This document shows, in pieces, positions 28,347 to 38,772 of a DNA stretch of 64,000 nucleotides. Origin of the DNA: Trichomonas vaginalis G3. Its lineage: Eukaryota; Parabasalia; Trichomonadida; Trichomonadidae. Numbering within the stretch: the stretch's first letter is position 1; every line of letters starts with the position of its first letter. The translations under genes were made by a program, and so were the position numbers. The notes beneath the pieces were generated by a model, which worked only from the letters and a program-made list of their open reading frames with translations, ran no database searches and was not told the DNA's origin. The stretch is taken from NCBI RefSeq assembly GCF_026262505.1, contig NC_067204.1, forward strand, positions 7,473,797 through 7,537,796, given 5' to 3'.

Positions 28347-28674
28347 TTTGGTTGTACACCACTTGTATGTGCCGGATACCATTGTGTCAAATTTTTTCTG
28401 AAATTAACTTTAAAAGTACTAAGTAAGATCATGAGATATAGCAATATATGTTTAAACCAACTTATATTTTGGTTGTACACCACTTGTATGTGCCGGATAC
28501 CATTGTGTCAAATTTTTTCTGAAATTAACTTTAAAAGTACTAAGTAAGATCATGAGATATAGCAATATATGTTTAAACCAACTTATATTTTGGTTGTACA
28601 CCACTTGTATGTGCCGGATACCATTGTGTCAAATTTTTTCTGAAATTAACTTTAAAAGTACTAAGTAAGATCAT
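28347..28674. repeat. Tandem repeat, 121-bp unit, about 2.7 copies
   Basis: The word GTTGTACACCACTTGTATG recurs at 28351, 28472 and 28593. Copies look identical by eye, implying recent expansion. It begins where the MULE frame ends and stops at AAGATCAT, where the hAT flank starts, so it lies at a junction of elements. Confidence 0.8.
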
Positions 28675-28800
28675 TTATTTTTGCATAATATAATGCCAAT
28701 ATGGTTTCTTTTGATTTTATTTCATTTATAAGCAAATCAGATTTACCCAAAAACTCCACTCCATAAGCGTTCATTTGCTAAATTAAAAAGTGACAATGGG

Positions 28801-30845
28801 CTAGTCTGTCCCTTTCTCCAATTCAGATATTACACGTTCTACATCTGCTTCACTGCACGAAAGTGACATCATCCTTTTTCCAATTGGTCTTATTGCTTTT
28901 AGTTGCTTTATGTCATTCATGTACCAAAACTTGCCATCATTTTGAGCAAGATGATGACCATTTATAAGATGGGAATCATCTTGCTCTATGAAGAAATCGT
29001 AAGCATCAATCAATTCCTTGGCTCTATCGTCTTTATTGATCGTTGGATCAACTGTTGATTCGGCAATTGCTCTTTGTCTGAGGATTGTTATCATGAATGT
29101 GTATAAATCTTTTATCTCTTCATCTACAACATCCCAGACCAAGGAATTCCTCGAACCATCGGCATTTGTTTCGGCTGCATGATCGTCGTTAAGCATTTGT
29201 TCCTCTTCTGCTTGCCGGATCTCTTCATCATGCTCGGCTACCTCGTCAACACGTTCTGTTCGTTCTTCTTCAAGGATTTCGCCGAGTTTCTCAAATGTGA
29301 TCTCGCGATTGATGATCCTCAGGGAAGGAATCGTTGGGACTTGCACATCTTTCAACTGCATTATAGGTGGATAGCTTGTCTTTCCTCCAAAACCCTTCTT
29401 GTCTCTGATGATCTTCCTTGCTAACGGTGTAAAGCCGAAAGCAAACCGAAGCAAATCAATTCTACCATATTCTTTCATATCATTTTTGAATATTGTAGTG
29501 ATTGATCGGAGAATCTCTTCACCATCTGGCGTTAATCTTCCTGCCATTTCATCCAACATCCCTTGGCACTGTTGTATCATCAGGAATGCATAAGCACCCA
29601 TGGACTTGTTGGATTTCAGCCATAATTGAAGTTGCTTTAATGGCTTGAATATCATTAAAGCATCTTTAAAGAGTGGAGGAATTCCATCACGTGTCCATTG
29701 TAACTGTTCACGTGTAGCTCTGGAAAGGGATAGTGGAAGATCTCCACTTCTTAAAGCAGTATTAATTGTTTCCAGATTATCAAAGATGAAAAACAGAGTA
29801 TCATATATGTAGAGCCAGCGAGTTTCCGGGATTGATGGAACCCTGATCTTGTATCTCGCTCTCATATCGTGATTCTTAAAGATAATGATAATCTGGTGAA
29901 CTCTATTCATCAGTTCATTCAACAATGGACATTGCTTACGTGCGTGGACAATAGCATTGTTCAATACGTGGTTAAGGCAACGAATGTACACGGTTTGTAA
30001 GCCAGGGAAAAGGGCTCCTTCTGGCCTCCAGTGGCAGAGTCCTTTAACCTGGGCTGGCAAACCATCTCCGACTACTCCAGCTACGTGGTTTTTATTAACC
30101 TTAAGAGAATCAAACCACGTATGGTAGTCCTCGTATGTCCAATTAGTCGAAATTGTTGTGTCGAAGAATTGGTGGCGATCTGTTTTGCCTGGATTGCACA
30201 CACAAGAGAATAGACCATGACGGCTGCCGTGTGTTCCGCAGTCCAGGGAAATTGAGAAGATGCGGAATTCCTCGCAGAACTTTAGGCCCCGAGAGGAGTC
30301 TGTTTTGCCTAAAGTAATCAATGCCTCTCTGACACCGCGCCGTGTGAACTCAATGTCTGGGATTGTAAAGTTGATGCCCTGTTCGCGATTGACTTTATTT
30401 TTAAGCCATTTGGCGAAGCTCTCTAGGAAGCTTTTAAATGCTGGCTTCATTGTGGCATAAAGGCTTATATCTAGGCTCGCAATAAGCCTAGCAATGATCT
30501 CTTCTAACGAAGGATCATTACCAGAGCCAACTGCTTGCTGAGTATTCTCAACTTGGTGCTCAGCAGGAACGTAGTTGGGCATTGTGAGTAAAAATTTGCA
30601 CTTATGATCTTTAAAATCATTTTTCCTGCTTTTTTAATGCATCGCACGAACTGCCCTTGAACTAATGTTTCACTACATTCGGCACAGTATGTAAAGAGCC
30701 TTCCTTTGTCTGATTGATTAGGCTCATTCTCATAATAGCCGATCGTAGTGAAACATTTTTTTCCACACTTTGTTTCCAATGTTTCAGGAGTTGGTGGATA
30801 TTTCGTCTTCTTAAATGGAATCCACTCATCATATACATGAGGATC
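28801..30845 (-). pseudogene. hAT-family transposase with zinc finger, broken
   Basis: The main frame (28801-30582, 593 aa) has hAT signatures. ISLDCGTHGSRHGLF holds the first Asp, VAGVVGDGLPAQVKGLCHW the second, RCLNHVLNNAI is the C-x-x-H helix, and PETRWLYIYDTLFF is the R-W motif. The C-terminal dimerisation segment LSCSEADVERVISELE carries the last acidic residue. Upstream, in another frame, a C-x-x-C (YCAEC) and H-x-C (DHKCKF) make a BED-type zinc finger. A frameshift in a poly-A run near 30625 separates the two. I could not identify terminal repeats or an 8-bp duplication with confidence. Confidence 0.75.
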
Positions 30846-30898
30846 CTATGCAGTCATAATAAAAATAAAGCTTTTTGAATATATTCAATTTTTAAATG

Positions 30899-30990
30899 AT
30901 ATTTTCACGGGTTAAATATAAAATAAAGAATAAGATGTAAATTATTAAAATATTTAATTTTAAATTTTGAACCCGTGATAAAATATTTTT
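30899..30990. repeat. Inverted repeat around CACGGGTT
   Basis: ATTTTCACGGGTTAAAT at left and ATTTTGAACCCGTGATAAAAT at right form about 15 paired bases around an AT-rich 45-bp loop. It lies upstream of the hAT gene and may be a miniature element or an end of the hAT. Not resolved. Confidence 0.45.
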
Positions 30991-31065
30991 TGCATTGTTA
31001 TTAATAATGAAAAATAAAGCTTATTTCAATGAAAATGTTCTGCAAATTTATTTCACTTTTGACCT

Positions 31066-31380
31066 CACTTTTTCCGTAATTCAATTTTTTACTTTTAATA
31101 TTTTAGATCTTCATAATATCATTTGAAAATTAACCATATAAAAAAATCAAGTTATCAATTCACTTTTTCCGTAATTCAAAATCAAAAATATAAATAATAT
31201 ATCTTTTTATCAAATATTATTATTATATTCTATGAAAAATGAGGTCCGGAAATTTTGCGGATTCCCGTAACTCAATTTTACGGAAAAAGTGCAGTAAACT
31301 ATTCAAAATACGGAAAAATTGGTGTAAACTAATGATTTTACGGTAAAATCACGGAAAGTCCCGGAAGAATATATGTGCCT
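31066..31380. repeat. AT-rich stretch with repeated CACTTTTTCCGTAATTC
   Basis: CACTTTTTCCGTAATTCAA occurs at 31066-31084 and 31161-31179, and in inverted form near 31276-31292 (ACGGAAAAAGTGCAG), with further ACGGAAAAA and ACGGTAAAATC words up to 31360. The word resembles the end sequence CCGAAAAAGTGACA of the hairpin element at 54317. No gene. Confidence 0.45.
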
Positions 31381-31454
31381 ATATGAAATTATACAAAAAT
31401 GAATCAAACGCATTTTAAAAGATTGTTCTTGTATTATAAATGCTATTCGCAGAT

Positions 31455-32300
31455 GTAATGCATGAAAATTCGGTTCACTTCATTTTTGACACTTTACATA
31501 TCGGATGTATTATCTAAGAATTATATTATAAAATAATAATTTTGTGTTTTATAAGTTTATTTGTATAAATTGATTCAAAAAAATGGAAAGACAAGAAGTG
31601 GATCTGCCAAATGAAAATCAGATTTATAGTTTTAGAGAGTTACATACATGAAATATGAAAATTGAACTTTGTATAAGGAATTGTTGGCTATGATGTACTG
31701 ATCATGAATCAGTACATCATAGCCAACAATTCCTTCGCAAACAGCGGGAAACTTTGTCTGAATAGTTTAACATTCAGACAAAGTTTCCCGCTGTCAGAGA
31801 GGGAATGGAAGGGTAAGAGGTATATATTCATAATGTATACCTCTTACCCTTTCATTCCCTCGAGAAAGTTCAAAAACTTGGGTGCAATCAGTTCTGATTG
31901 CACCCAAGTTTTTGAACTTTGTATAAGGAATTGTTGGCTATGATGTACTGATCATGAATCAGTACATTATAGCCAACAATTCCTTCCCAAACAACCCGAA
32001 ATTTGTCTGATTCCACACTAATTTTATTAATTTATCTAAACTTTTATCCTCGTCTACAATTTAATCATCAATAATTATCTCTTGTTCTATTTCACTATTA
32101 TATATATATATATATATTTATATGATTTGATTTAAAAAAAATAAATAAATAAATTAATAAATCATTTACTCAAATATATCAAAAGTTTTATTTTTATATA
32201 TAAAGATAACTACTTTAAAAAAAAAATACCCTATATATTTTTGCCATGTAAACTTGTCACTTTTGTCAGAAGTGAAGTGAACCGAATTTTCATGCACAAC
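31455..32300. mobile_element. Hairpin-array element, 846 bp
   Basis: The ends are inverted repeats of about 28 bp: left begins GTAATGCATGAAAATTCGG, right (complement) GTTGTGCATGAAAATTCGG. Both are flanked directly by a 17-bp repeat AAATGCTATTCGCAGAT (31438-31454 and 32301-32317), read here as the target duplication. The inside has no long gene. Instead it holds five long hairpins in a row (31677-31983). A non-coding relative of the larger element at 54317-56538, with which it shares four hairpin sequences. Confidence 0.65.
31677..31983. repeat. Array of five long perfect or near-perfect hairpins
   Basis: H1 at 31677-31733: 26-bp stem (GGAATTGTTGGCTATGATGT...), 5-nt loop. H2 at 31741-31794: 23-bp stem (ACAGCGGGAAACTTTGTCTG...), 8-nt loop. 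H3 at 31799-31862: 26-bp stem (GAGGGAATGGAAGGG...) with one G.T pair. H4 at 31865-31920: 27-bp stem (AAAGTTCAAAAACTTGGGTG...), 2-nt loop. Then H1 again at 31927-31983 with one G.T pair. Linkers are only 2-8 nt, so almost the whole 307 bp is stem. Confidence 0.85.
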
Positions 32301-32465
32301 AAATGCTATTCGCAGATTTATTAGTTGAAGAAAATTACCAAATTTTTGCCGATTTACAAAAAATGATTTACAAAGCATATTTTTATAAGGCTTTAAAAAT
32401 CTTTAAAATGCGACCGGTGACGGAAATCCATGGTAACCAACCGCGGTTCCCGTTTGGAATGCCAT

Positions 32466-33475
32466 AGTTACTTTAGCAAGCCTATCAATACCCTTTTATG
32501 ATTATTGCTACTTTTTCGAAATAAAAGTAAAAACAAATTTATACTAATTTACTTCAAAATACAAAAGTATTTGACAGCTAAAATTAGTTACTTTAGCAAG
32601 CCTATCAATACCCTTTTACGATTATTGCTACTTTTTCGAAATAAAAGTAAAAACAAATTTATACTAATTTACTTCAAAATACAAAAGTATTTGACAGCTA
32701 AAATTAGTTACTTTAGCAAGCCTATCAATACCCTTTTACGATTATTGTTACTTTTTCGAAATAAAAGTAAAAACAAATTTATACTAATTTACTTCAAAAT
32801 ACAAAAGTATTTGACAGCTAAAATTAGTTACTTTAGCAAGCCTATCAATACCCTTTTACGATTATTGCTACTTTTCGAAATAAAAGTAAAAACAAATTTA
32901 TACTAATTTACTTCAAATACAAAAGTATTTGACAGCTAAAATTAGTTACTTTAGCAAGCCTATCAATACCCTTTTACGATTATTGCTACTTTTTCGAAAT
33001 AAAAGTAAAAACAAATTTATACTAATTTACTTCAAAATACAAAAGTATTTGACAGCTAAAATTAGTTACTTTAGCAAGCCTATCAATACCCTTTTACGAT
33101 TATTGCTACTTTTTCGAAATAAAAGTAAAAACAAATTTATACTAATTTACTTCAAAATACAAAAGTATTTGACAGCTAAAATTAGTTACTTTAGCAAGCC
33201 TATCAATACCCTTTTACGATTATTGCTACTTTTTCGAAATAAAAGTAAAAACAAATTTATACTAATTTACTTCAAAATACAAAAGTATTTGACAGCTAAA
33301 AATTAGTTACTTTAGCAAGCCTATCAATACCCTTTTACGATTATTGCTACTTTTTCGAAATAAAAGTAAAAACAAATTTATACTAATTTACTTCAAAATA
33401 CAAAAGTATTTGACAGCTAAAATTAGTTACTTTAGCAAGCCTATCAATACCCTTTTACGATTATTGCTACTTTAC
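32466..33475 (+). repeat. Tandem array, 120-bp unit, about 8.4 copies
   Basis: The period is exactly 120 bp in most units (for example CTTTTTCGAAATAAAAG recurs every 120 bp), with a few single-base indels. The unit length is a multiple of three, and one frame is open through most of it (40-residue repeat containing FRNKSKNKFILIYFKIQKYL). That frame runs directly into the ankyrin-gene body at 33476. Whether it is translated is unknown. Confidence 0.9.
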
Positions 33476-34014
33476 TTTCACAAATATGGAATTAAATTAT
33501 ACAAATCTGATGATTTTGAAAAAATTAACTCAGAAAATCTGGCATTCATACAGAAAATACAATTTACAGGGCAATTATGTATAATGACCTAGAAACATTC
33601 ATCTTATTCACTGAACGAGAAGGATTTGATAAAGACCAAAGTCTTAAAAGCCATTTATATCCAGATTCTTATAAAGGATATTCATTACTTGAATTATGTT
33701 GTTATCATGGCGCAGTTGATTGTTTCAAGTTATTAAGAACGAAATTTAACTCAGAAATAACTGAAACGTGTTTAAAGTTTTCATTTTTAGGAGGAAATCC
33801 AGAGATCATGAGTGAATGGTTGAAACATCAAAAACCAAATAAAGAATGCATGAAACATGCAATAATTTCACACAACATCGATTTCGTTACATTCTTGATG
33901 AATGAGTACAATATAAAGATCAATTTAGATTATTGTAGAATATACAATAATCTTGAATCCATTTTAGTTTATTTCGATCAAACTAATGATATAAATAAAT
34001 GTTTCTTTTATTCA
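33476..34014 (+). pseudogene. Ankyrin-family gene, domain before the repeats
   Basis: Reads YFHKYGIKLYKSDDFEKINS, then MYNDLETFILFTEREGFDKD, LLELCCYHGAVDCFKLLRTK, then SFLGGNPEIMSEWLKHQKPN and FVTFLMNEYNIKINLDYC, the standard order of the DUF3447-type domain in this T. vaginalis family. It lacks its N-terminal domain, which is found at 1358-1654. A frameshift near 33560-33575 is visible, so this locus is not intact. Confidence 0.75.
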
Positions 34015-34855
34015 GAAATAATAGAAAAGAAACAGCCGAATTTCTTATTTCACATGGTGCGAAGTATCAATGAAAAAAATGAATATGGAGAAACCGCACT
34101 TTAATTGCAGCAGCAAATAATAGAAAAGAAACAGCCGAATTTCTTATTTCACATGGTGCGAGTATCAATGAAAAGAAAAATATGGAGAAACCGCACTTTA
34201 TATTGCAGCAGCAAATAATAGAAAAGAAACAGCCGAATTTCTTATTTCACATGGTGCGAGTATCAATGAAAAAAATGAATATGGAGAAACCGCACTTTAT
34301 ATTGCAGCAGCAAATAATAATAAAGAAACAGCCGAATTTCTTATTTCACATGGTGCGAGTATCAATGAAAAAAATGAATATGGAAACCGCACTTTATATT
34401 GCAGCAGCAAATAATAAAAGAAACAGCCGAATTTCTTATTTCACATGGTGCGAAGTATCAATGAAAAATATGAATATGGAGAAACCGCACTATATTGCAG
34501 CAGCAAATAATAAAAAGAAACAGCCGAATTTCTTATTTCACATGGTGCGAGTATCAATGAAAAAAATGAATATGGAGAAACCGCACTTTATATTGCAGCA
34601 GCAAATAATAGAAAAGAACAGCCGAATTTCATTTTCACATGGTGCGAATATCAATGACAAAGATAAATATGGAGAAACCGCACTTTATATTGCAGCAGCA
34701 AATAATAGAAAGAAACAGCCGAATTTCTTATTTCACATGGTGCGATATCAATGAAAAAAATAAATATGGAGAAACCGCACTTTATATTGCAGCAGCAAAT
34801 AATAGAAAAAAGAAACAGCCGAATTTCTTATTTCACATGGTGCTCAGTCAGTCAG
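34015..34855 (+). pseudogene. Ankyrin repeats of the same gene, about nine units
   Basis: Follows the preceding domain. The 99-bp units code KYGETALYIAAANNRKETAE and FLISHGANINDKD, the consensus 33-residue ankyrin repeat. Single-base indels in nearly every unit make the frame jump, for example at GGAAACCGC near 34382 and GAAAAGAACAG near 34612. The array stops at TGGTGCTCAGTCAGTCAG, where worn Maverick sequence begins. Confidence 0.75.
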
Positions 34856-34863
34856 TCAAGTGA

Positions 34864-36354
34864 TAATTTACCGTCAAAATAATGTTTACGGGTAGAGTGG
34901 TTAATCTAGACCCGATTTCTAACCCGATTTCTACCCTCATGAATTTCAATGAATTTCCTTAAGATAGAAAAAATAAAATTAGTTTCTTATTTTTTTATTT
35001 TTTTTATTTGTATAAAAATATGATTTTTCAAGCAATCGCACAACAAATATTCAAACAACAGCACCAAAACTCGTTTACGTCATGCGAATCCAACATCTAT
35101 GTTAGTAGAGATGCAAAAGCCTTCAATTCCTTCTTCATTTACTTTCGAAACAGTCAAATGACAAAGAATAAAGCAAGAAACTTTTAACAAGTTAATTTTA
35201 GACCTGGTACCGTCACAGTATAAGAAAAAATGTGAAGAATATCTTCAGACATGCGGACATTATTACTCATTTACCTGCAAATTGCCTGAAAATCCAAAAC
35301 AAAAGCTCACTATTCCTGATTTCGATGAAATTAGAAGTGAAACCTAACTGACTCAGTAGAAAAAAGAAGTTCATTACGAAAAGTGGTAAATTCATTGAGT
35401 TTCTAGATATCGATTGCAACCATAAAAGTTATGGAAAAAGATGCGACATGGTATATATGAACATCTCTGACATATATAAAATCGGGTGGAGTTTAAGAAC
35501 TTACGACAACTTGTGTTTTCATTAAGTTGCAAATGTGTATGGCAGATAAGAGATAAAGATAGAAGAGGTAAGTCATTGGAATGACAAATAAAACCAACAG
35601 CTCTTGAGTTAAAAGAAAACCATTGACGCCTTTGGTTGTTCTAGCTGTTTTATTTCAATGTATAACGCAAAAAGTGAATCCGCAATGTTCAATAATGTAA
35701 AGCAGCAATAAGAAATATAGCTACTGCGTCGAAAGAGATAGAACGTAATAGAAAAGCGACTATGCGACTTAAAGAAAGAACAAAAAACCAGCAGAAAATA
35801 AATGAAAGGACATGTTAAGCATTCTGAACTATAAACTATCAACTGCTGACGATTTCCTATTATCGACGTCAAGAAGAAGTAATATAAGAACCTGTCGGCA
35901 TTTGGTTGAAAACTTTTGAATCCTCAGCGCAAGAAATAGAAAGCTGACAAAACTGTTTGACGAATCTCATCGAATTCATAAACGTGTTTACTAATGTAAA
36001 ACGTTAACAATAATGAGGGTAGAAATGAGGTTAAGATATCGCTGTTAGATCAACTCATCTATCCTAAAAATATGAATTTTATTGAATTCGTAGATTCTGA
36101 AGTAAAATGACATAGGCATGTCAAACCGTTGAGTTTTCAAGCCAAAGTTTTAAAAAATGCTGCTGAAATGTTGTTAAAAAGTGAAGCTCTCCGACGGTTT
36201 CAAACGCCAAACTTTACATAAGATAAGATTACCTCCATGTCAACAAATATGCTGTACGATCAGAATACGGTTATGTAAAGTATACATTTTGTAAAGTAGA
36301 AACACGATTAGAATTATGCCCTGATGTCAGTCAGGAACCTCATCCTGTAAAGTC
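34864..36354 (+). mobile_element. Worn Maverick fragment (cassette of 13.7-14.8 kb genes)
   Basis: Contains a degraded palindromic site of the GGTAGA type (about 34892-34937), the T-rich leader (34960-35018), and worn relatives of the Maverick A genes at 13821-14468 and 14465-14710. A second degraded palindromic site follows (about 36014-36065). The order is the same as in Maverick A. Much more decayed than A or B, with many breaks, so an older fossil. It ends at the assembly gap. Confidence 0.7.
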
Positions 36355-36379
36355 NNNNNNNNNNNNNNNNNNNNNNNNN
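36355..36379. other. Assembly gap (25 N)
   Basis: Twenty-five undetermined bases. The true distance and continuity between the sequence on either side are unknown, so links across this point should not be trusted. Confidence 0.99.
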
Positions 36380-37015
36380 CTTTTCATTGCCTTTGGCATA
36401 TGGCTGCGTCGTTATTTTTACTTTCTTGTGCTAAGATTTTTTATACTGTACGCGATTTGGATTTTGCAACTGTAAAAGTTTTTCTGCCTTTAATTTGCTT
36501 CAACTTCTTTTTTATACTCATCGCTATCCATTATATGTCTTCAGGGCTTTTTGTTTTATTTCTTCATCTATTCAGTACTTATATTGAGTAGTTATGGTTT
36601 TTCAAATTTATTAACATATCTTGTTCATTTTTGCTACTCTGCTGCTTCTTTTCTGACACTTTTTTTCGCGCATATTCCTCTGTACTTAGTTTCTTTCAGT
36701 TCTTCTTCTTTCTTCTTTTTCTCTACGTTTAACTCATTGAGTTTCTTTGTGTGTCTGTCATATTCTAGTTTCTTTTCTTTTCACTTATTTGTTTCTGTAT
36801 GTCTATGTTTGACTTTTTGACATCTGTTAATTTGATTTTTGAGTGAACTCAAATTCATTTGAACTTTGAGGGTTATAAGCTGTTCCGTCTGCAGCTCCAC
36901 CATAGCTGCCATTTTCGCTAAAAGTGCCGCTCTTAAACTCCACTCTGTGCACCAAAACTCGGTTTAAAAGCATAGGGTTGCTTGACATTTGTTGCAACAT
37001 AGTGGGGTCATTCAT
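36380..37015 (-). pseudogene. Worn coding remnant, coiled coil plus 62-aa frame
   Basis: On the minus strand a 62-aa frame (36827-37015) starts MNDPTMLQQMSSNPMLLNRV and is followed by a decayed charged coiled-coil region (KKLEYDRHTKKLNELNVEKK and EELKETKYRGICAKKS). No family recognised. The style (small gene, minus strand, AT-rich) fits the virus-like fragments around it. Many breaks. Confidence 0.35.
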
Positions 37016-37099
37016 AATTGTTGTTGCAACTGTTTTGTGGTGTTAGTTTTACTATTGGATGTTTCAATGCTCCCTTCCTCTTACGTATATTTCTTACGT

Positions 37100-37590
37100 A
37101 GCTTACGTGGCATTTTAAGTGAAGTAAAAAACGGTTTTTGACAGATGTTTATATGACACTATTTGTTCAGCAACAAAAAACTACTCGGTCAAAGTGTTGT
37201 CAGTTTTGTAAAATAAACCGTCCGATCTCATTCTATAAGGGGTAAAAGGTTCTTCAAAGTACTTCTTTGGAACGCCTGTAACTTTTCCTGTAGCGACGAT
37301 AGACCTTACTTGTCGGACAAAGTTATACTATTTTGAGTGCTCTACAAAAAAAGTCAACGGCGACGACTCTCAAAAACCGTTTGTGTAAAAAGTTTTACCG
37401 TTGGACAAAAAAGTATATATAGAAAACAAAAAAACGTTTATAGTTTCATTCAATATTTGAGATTAAACGCCCTTTTTTCCAACGGAGACTTTTCAATAAA
37501 AATAAAAAAATATAGGGGGTCTCCGTTGACGAAAACCGTTTTATATTCAATATTCATTTTCCACAAACTTCTGGTCAGTTCATTTTTGTC
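37100..37590. other. Gene-free spacer with AAAACCGTTTT words
   Basis: No convincing gene. A near-palindromic word recurs: AAAAAACGGTTTTT (37126), CAAAAACCGTTTG (37371) and GAAAACCGTTTTA (37531). Two CCGTTGAC/GTCAACGG words flank it. These may be control sites of a decayed element, comparable to the palindromes of the Mavericks, but unrelated in sequence. Confidence 0.4.
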
Positions 37591-37592
37591 TA

Positions 37593-38105
37593 ATGCAAGA
37601 CCAACGTAGTAGCATGACTGACAATTCTTTTACAAAAGCTCTTTTAAAGGTCAAACACTTATATCCTCATACTTTACTTAGTATGTCCAAAGAGGTTACA
37701 CAGGTTTCAGTCCAATCAGACTCCAATCGACACAAATTGAAGCTCAAATTCAACCAAAAGAAACTGCAGAAGTCGAACAAACATCAGAGCAACCTTACAA
37801 CAACTACAGAAGCTCAAGTTGTTCAGTCCAATCAGATCAAATCAGACACCAAACATAACGCAAAGTTCAACTAAAATTACACTCCTACAGAACCAGAAGG
37901 TGTTTCTCATTCTCAACAACAGAAGCAAGATATAGAAGACTCATTGCAGCTTATCCAAACAATTTGTCCTTTAACAGACAACAATGACTATGATAGATAT
38001 TTCAAAAGTATAATAAACAACAGTCGAACACTTAGAAAACAAAGTTCAAAACCGACAGTAATGGTTGACTTTTTCTTGTCGAATTTGCCTATGTTTCAAC
38101 TATGA
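37593..38105 (+). pseudogene. Gln-rich remnant of unknown gene
   Basis: A worn frame set rich in Gln, Asn and Ser (for example EQTSEQPYNNYRSSS), then QLIQTICPLTDNNDYDRYFK. No domain recognised. It precedes the nucleoplasmin-like segment on the same strand and may be part of the same decayed locus. Confidence 0.3.
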
Positions 38106-38204
38106 TATCTCTTCAGCAATGACGAGTTCATTATTTGCTGTGAACCAAACTTAAGAGGAACGTATATGAAACACTCAACGACTTTCGTCCTTATCCTTTA
38201 ACTT

Positions 38205-38660
38205 ACAATTGGAAAGAAGAATGAAAACAAACGCGGTTCTTTCTCCTGGAATCTTTCCATTGTTGCTCCAGCTGGTGTAGCTGCACATCCATTCGAAATA
38301 TATCCAAAATTGCATTACGAAAACAATATGCATATTATAACAACAGCCGCTTTAGATATTCCTGAACGGATACCAGATGGAGAAGAAGTTTCAATAATAT
38401 CTGTTCAAGCAAACCGAGTTGCAATGCCACTTACAGTATGCAAATTCACTCACTCAAGCAGACAATTCTATCAAAATCTTGAGTTCGTTTTTACTGGCAC
38501 AGCCAAAATGCTTCTCAAAAAACCAGAACAAACCAAAATAACCATCTTCTTATCTGGTTATTGTGAAGATGAAGACAATTCGGGCGAAGAAGAAGAGGAT
38601 GAGGAAACAAGCGAAGACTCAGACGATATCCAGTTCATTTCCATCCGTAAAAAACATTAA
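38205..38660 (+). pseudogene. Nucleoplasmin-like protein fragment
   Basis: Reads RGSFSWNLSIVAPAGVAAHP, then MHIITTAALDIPERIPDGEE, QFYQNLEFVFTGTAKMLLKK, IFLSGYCEDED, and an acidic tract (GEEEEDEETSEDSDD) with a basic end (SIRKKH). This is the layout of the nucleoplasmin-like domain of histone chaperones and FKBP-type relatives: W-x-L/V start, H-I-x-x-A-A-L-D, hydrophobic strand with G-Y, then acidic tail. No in-frame ATG is visible at its start. Whether it belonged to the host or to a virus-like element is open; neighbours are virus-like fragments. Confidence 0.5.
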
Positions 38661-38715
38661 AGCAAACATTTTCAGAATAAAAATTTTAATTTTAATCTAA
38701 ACAAAAATTTCTTAT

Positions 38716-38772
38716 GGGCTAGAGGGCACGAAGTGCCTGGAAGCCCCACTACCTTTTTTTTTTTTTTTTTTA
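38716..38772. repeat. Nested GC hairpin and poly-T
   Basis: GGGCT-aga-GGGCACgaaGTGCC-tgga-AGCCC forms a hairpin within a hairpin about 40 bp after the nucleoplasmin-like stop, followed by a run of about 19 T. It resembles a 3' end structure, and belongs to the same GC mini-hairpin class as those in the Mavericks. Confidence 0.5.

Larger units (their letters stand above)
1887..32465. mobile_element. Composite nested transposon block inside a 120-bp repeat
   Basis: Left of 1887 the 120-bp unit breaks off after AGTTACTTT (1878-1886). Right of 32465 the same unit resumes with AGTTACTTT (32466-32474). A 9-bp duplication is the size made by Mutator-like elements, and a MULE transposase does lie inside. 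The left inner end (TAGGGCTGTACAAG) and the reverse of the right inner end (ATGGCATTCCAAAC) share only GGTTACC-like patches, so a single founding element with matching ends is not proven. Content in order: MULE, Maverick A, mariner, tandem repeat, hAT, hairpin element. Confidence 0.45.

Noticed and set aside
28675-31018. Terminal inverted repeats of the hAT element (TTTATTTTT...CAT)
   Set aside because: The match is loose and AT-rich, and no 8-bp duplication could be found at the flanks.
32466-33475. CRISPR-like array
   Set aside because: The 120-bp units are directly adjacent with no unique spacers; it is a plain tandem repeat.
36400-36820. Hydrophobic plus-strand frames after the gap
   Set aside because: Phe/Leu/Ser-rich reading of the complement of a decayed charged coiled-coil gene; no ATG context or family support.
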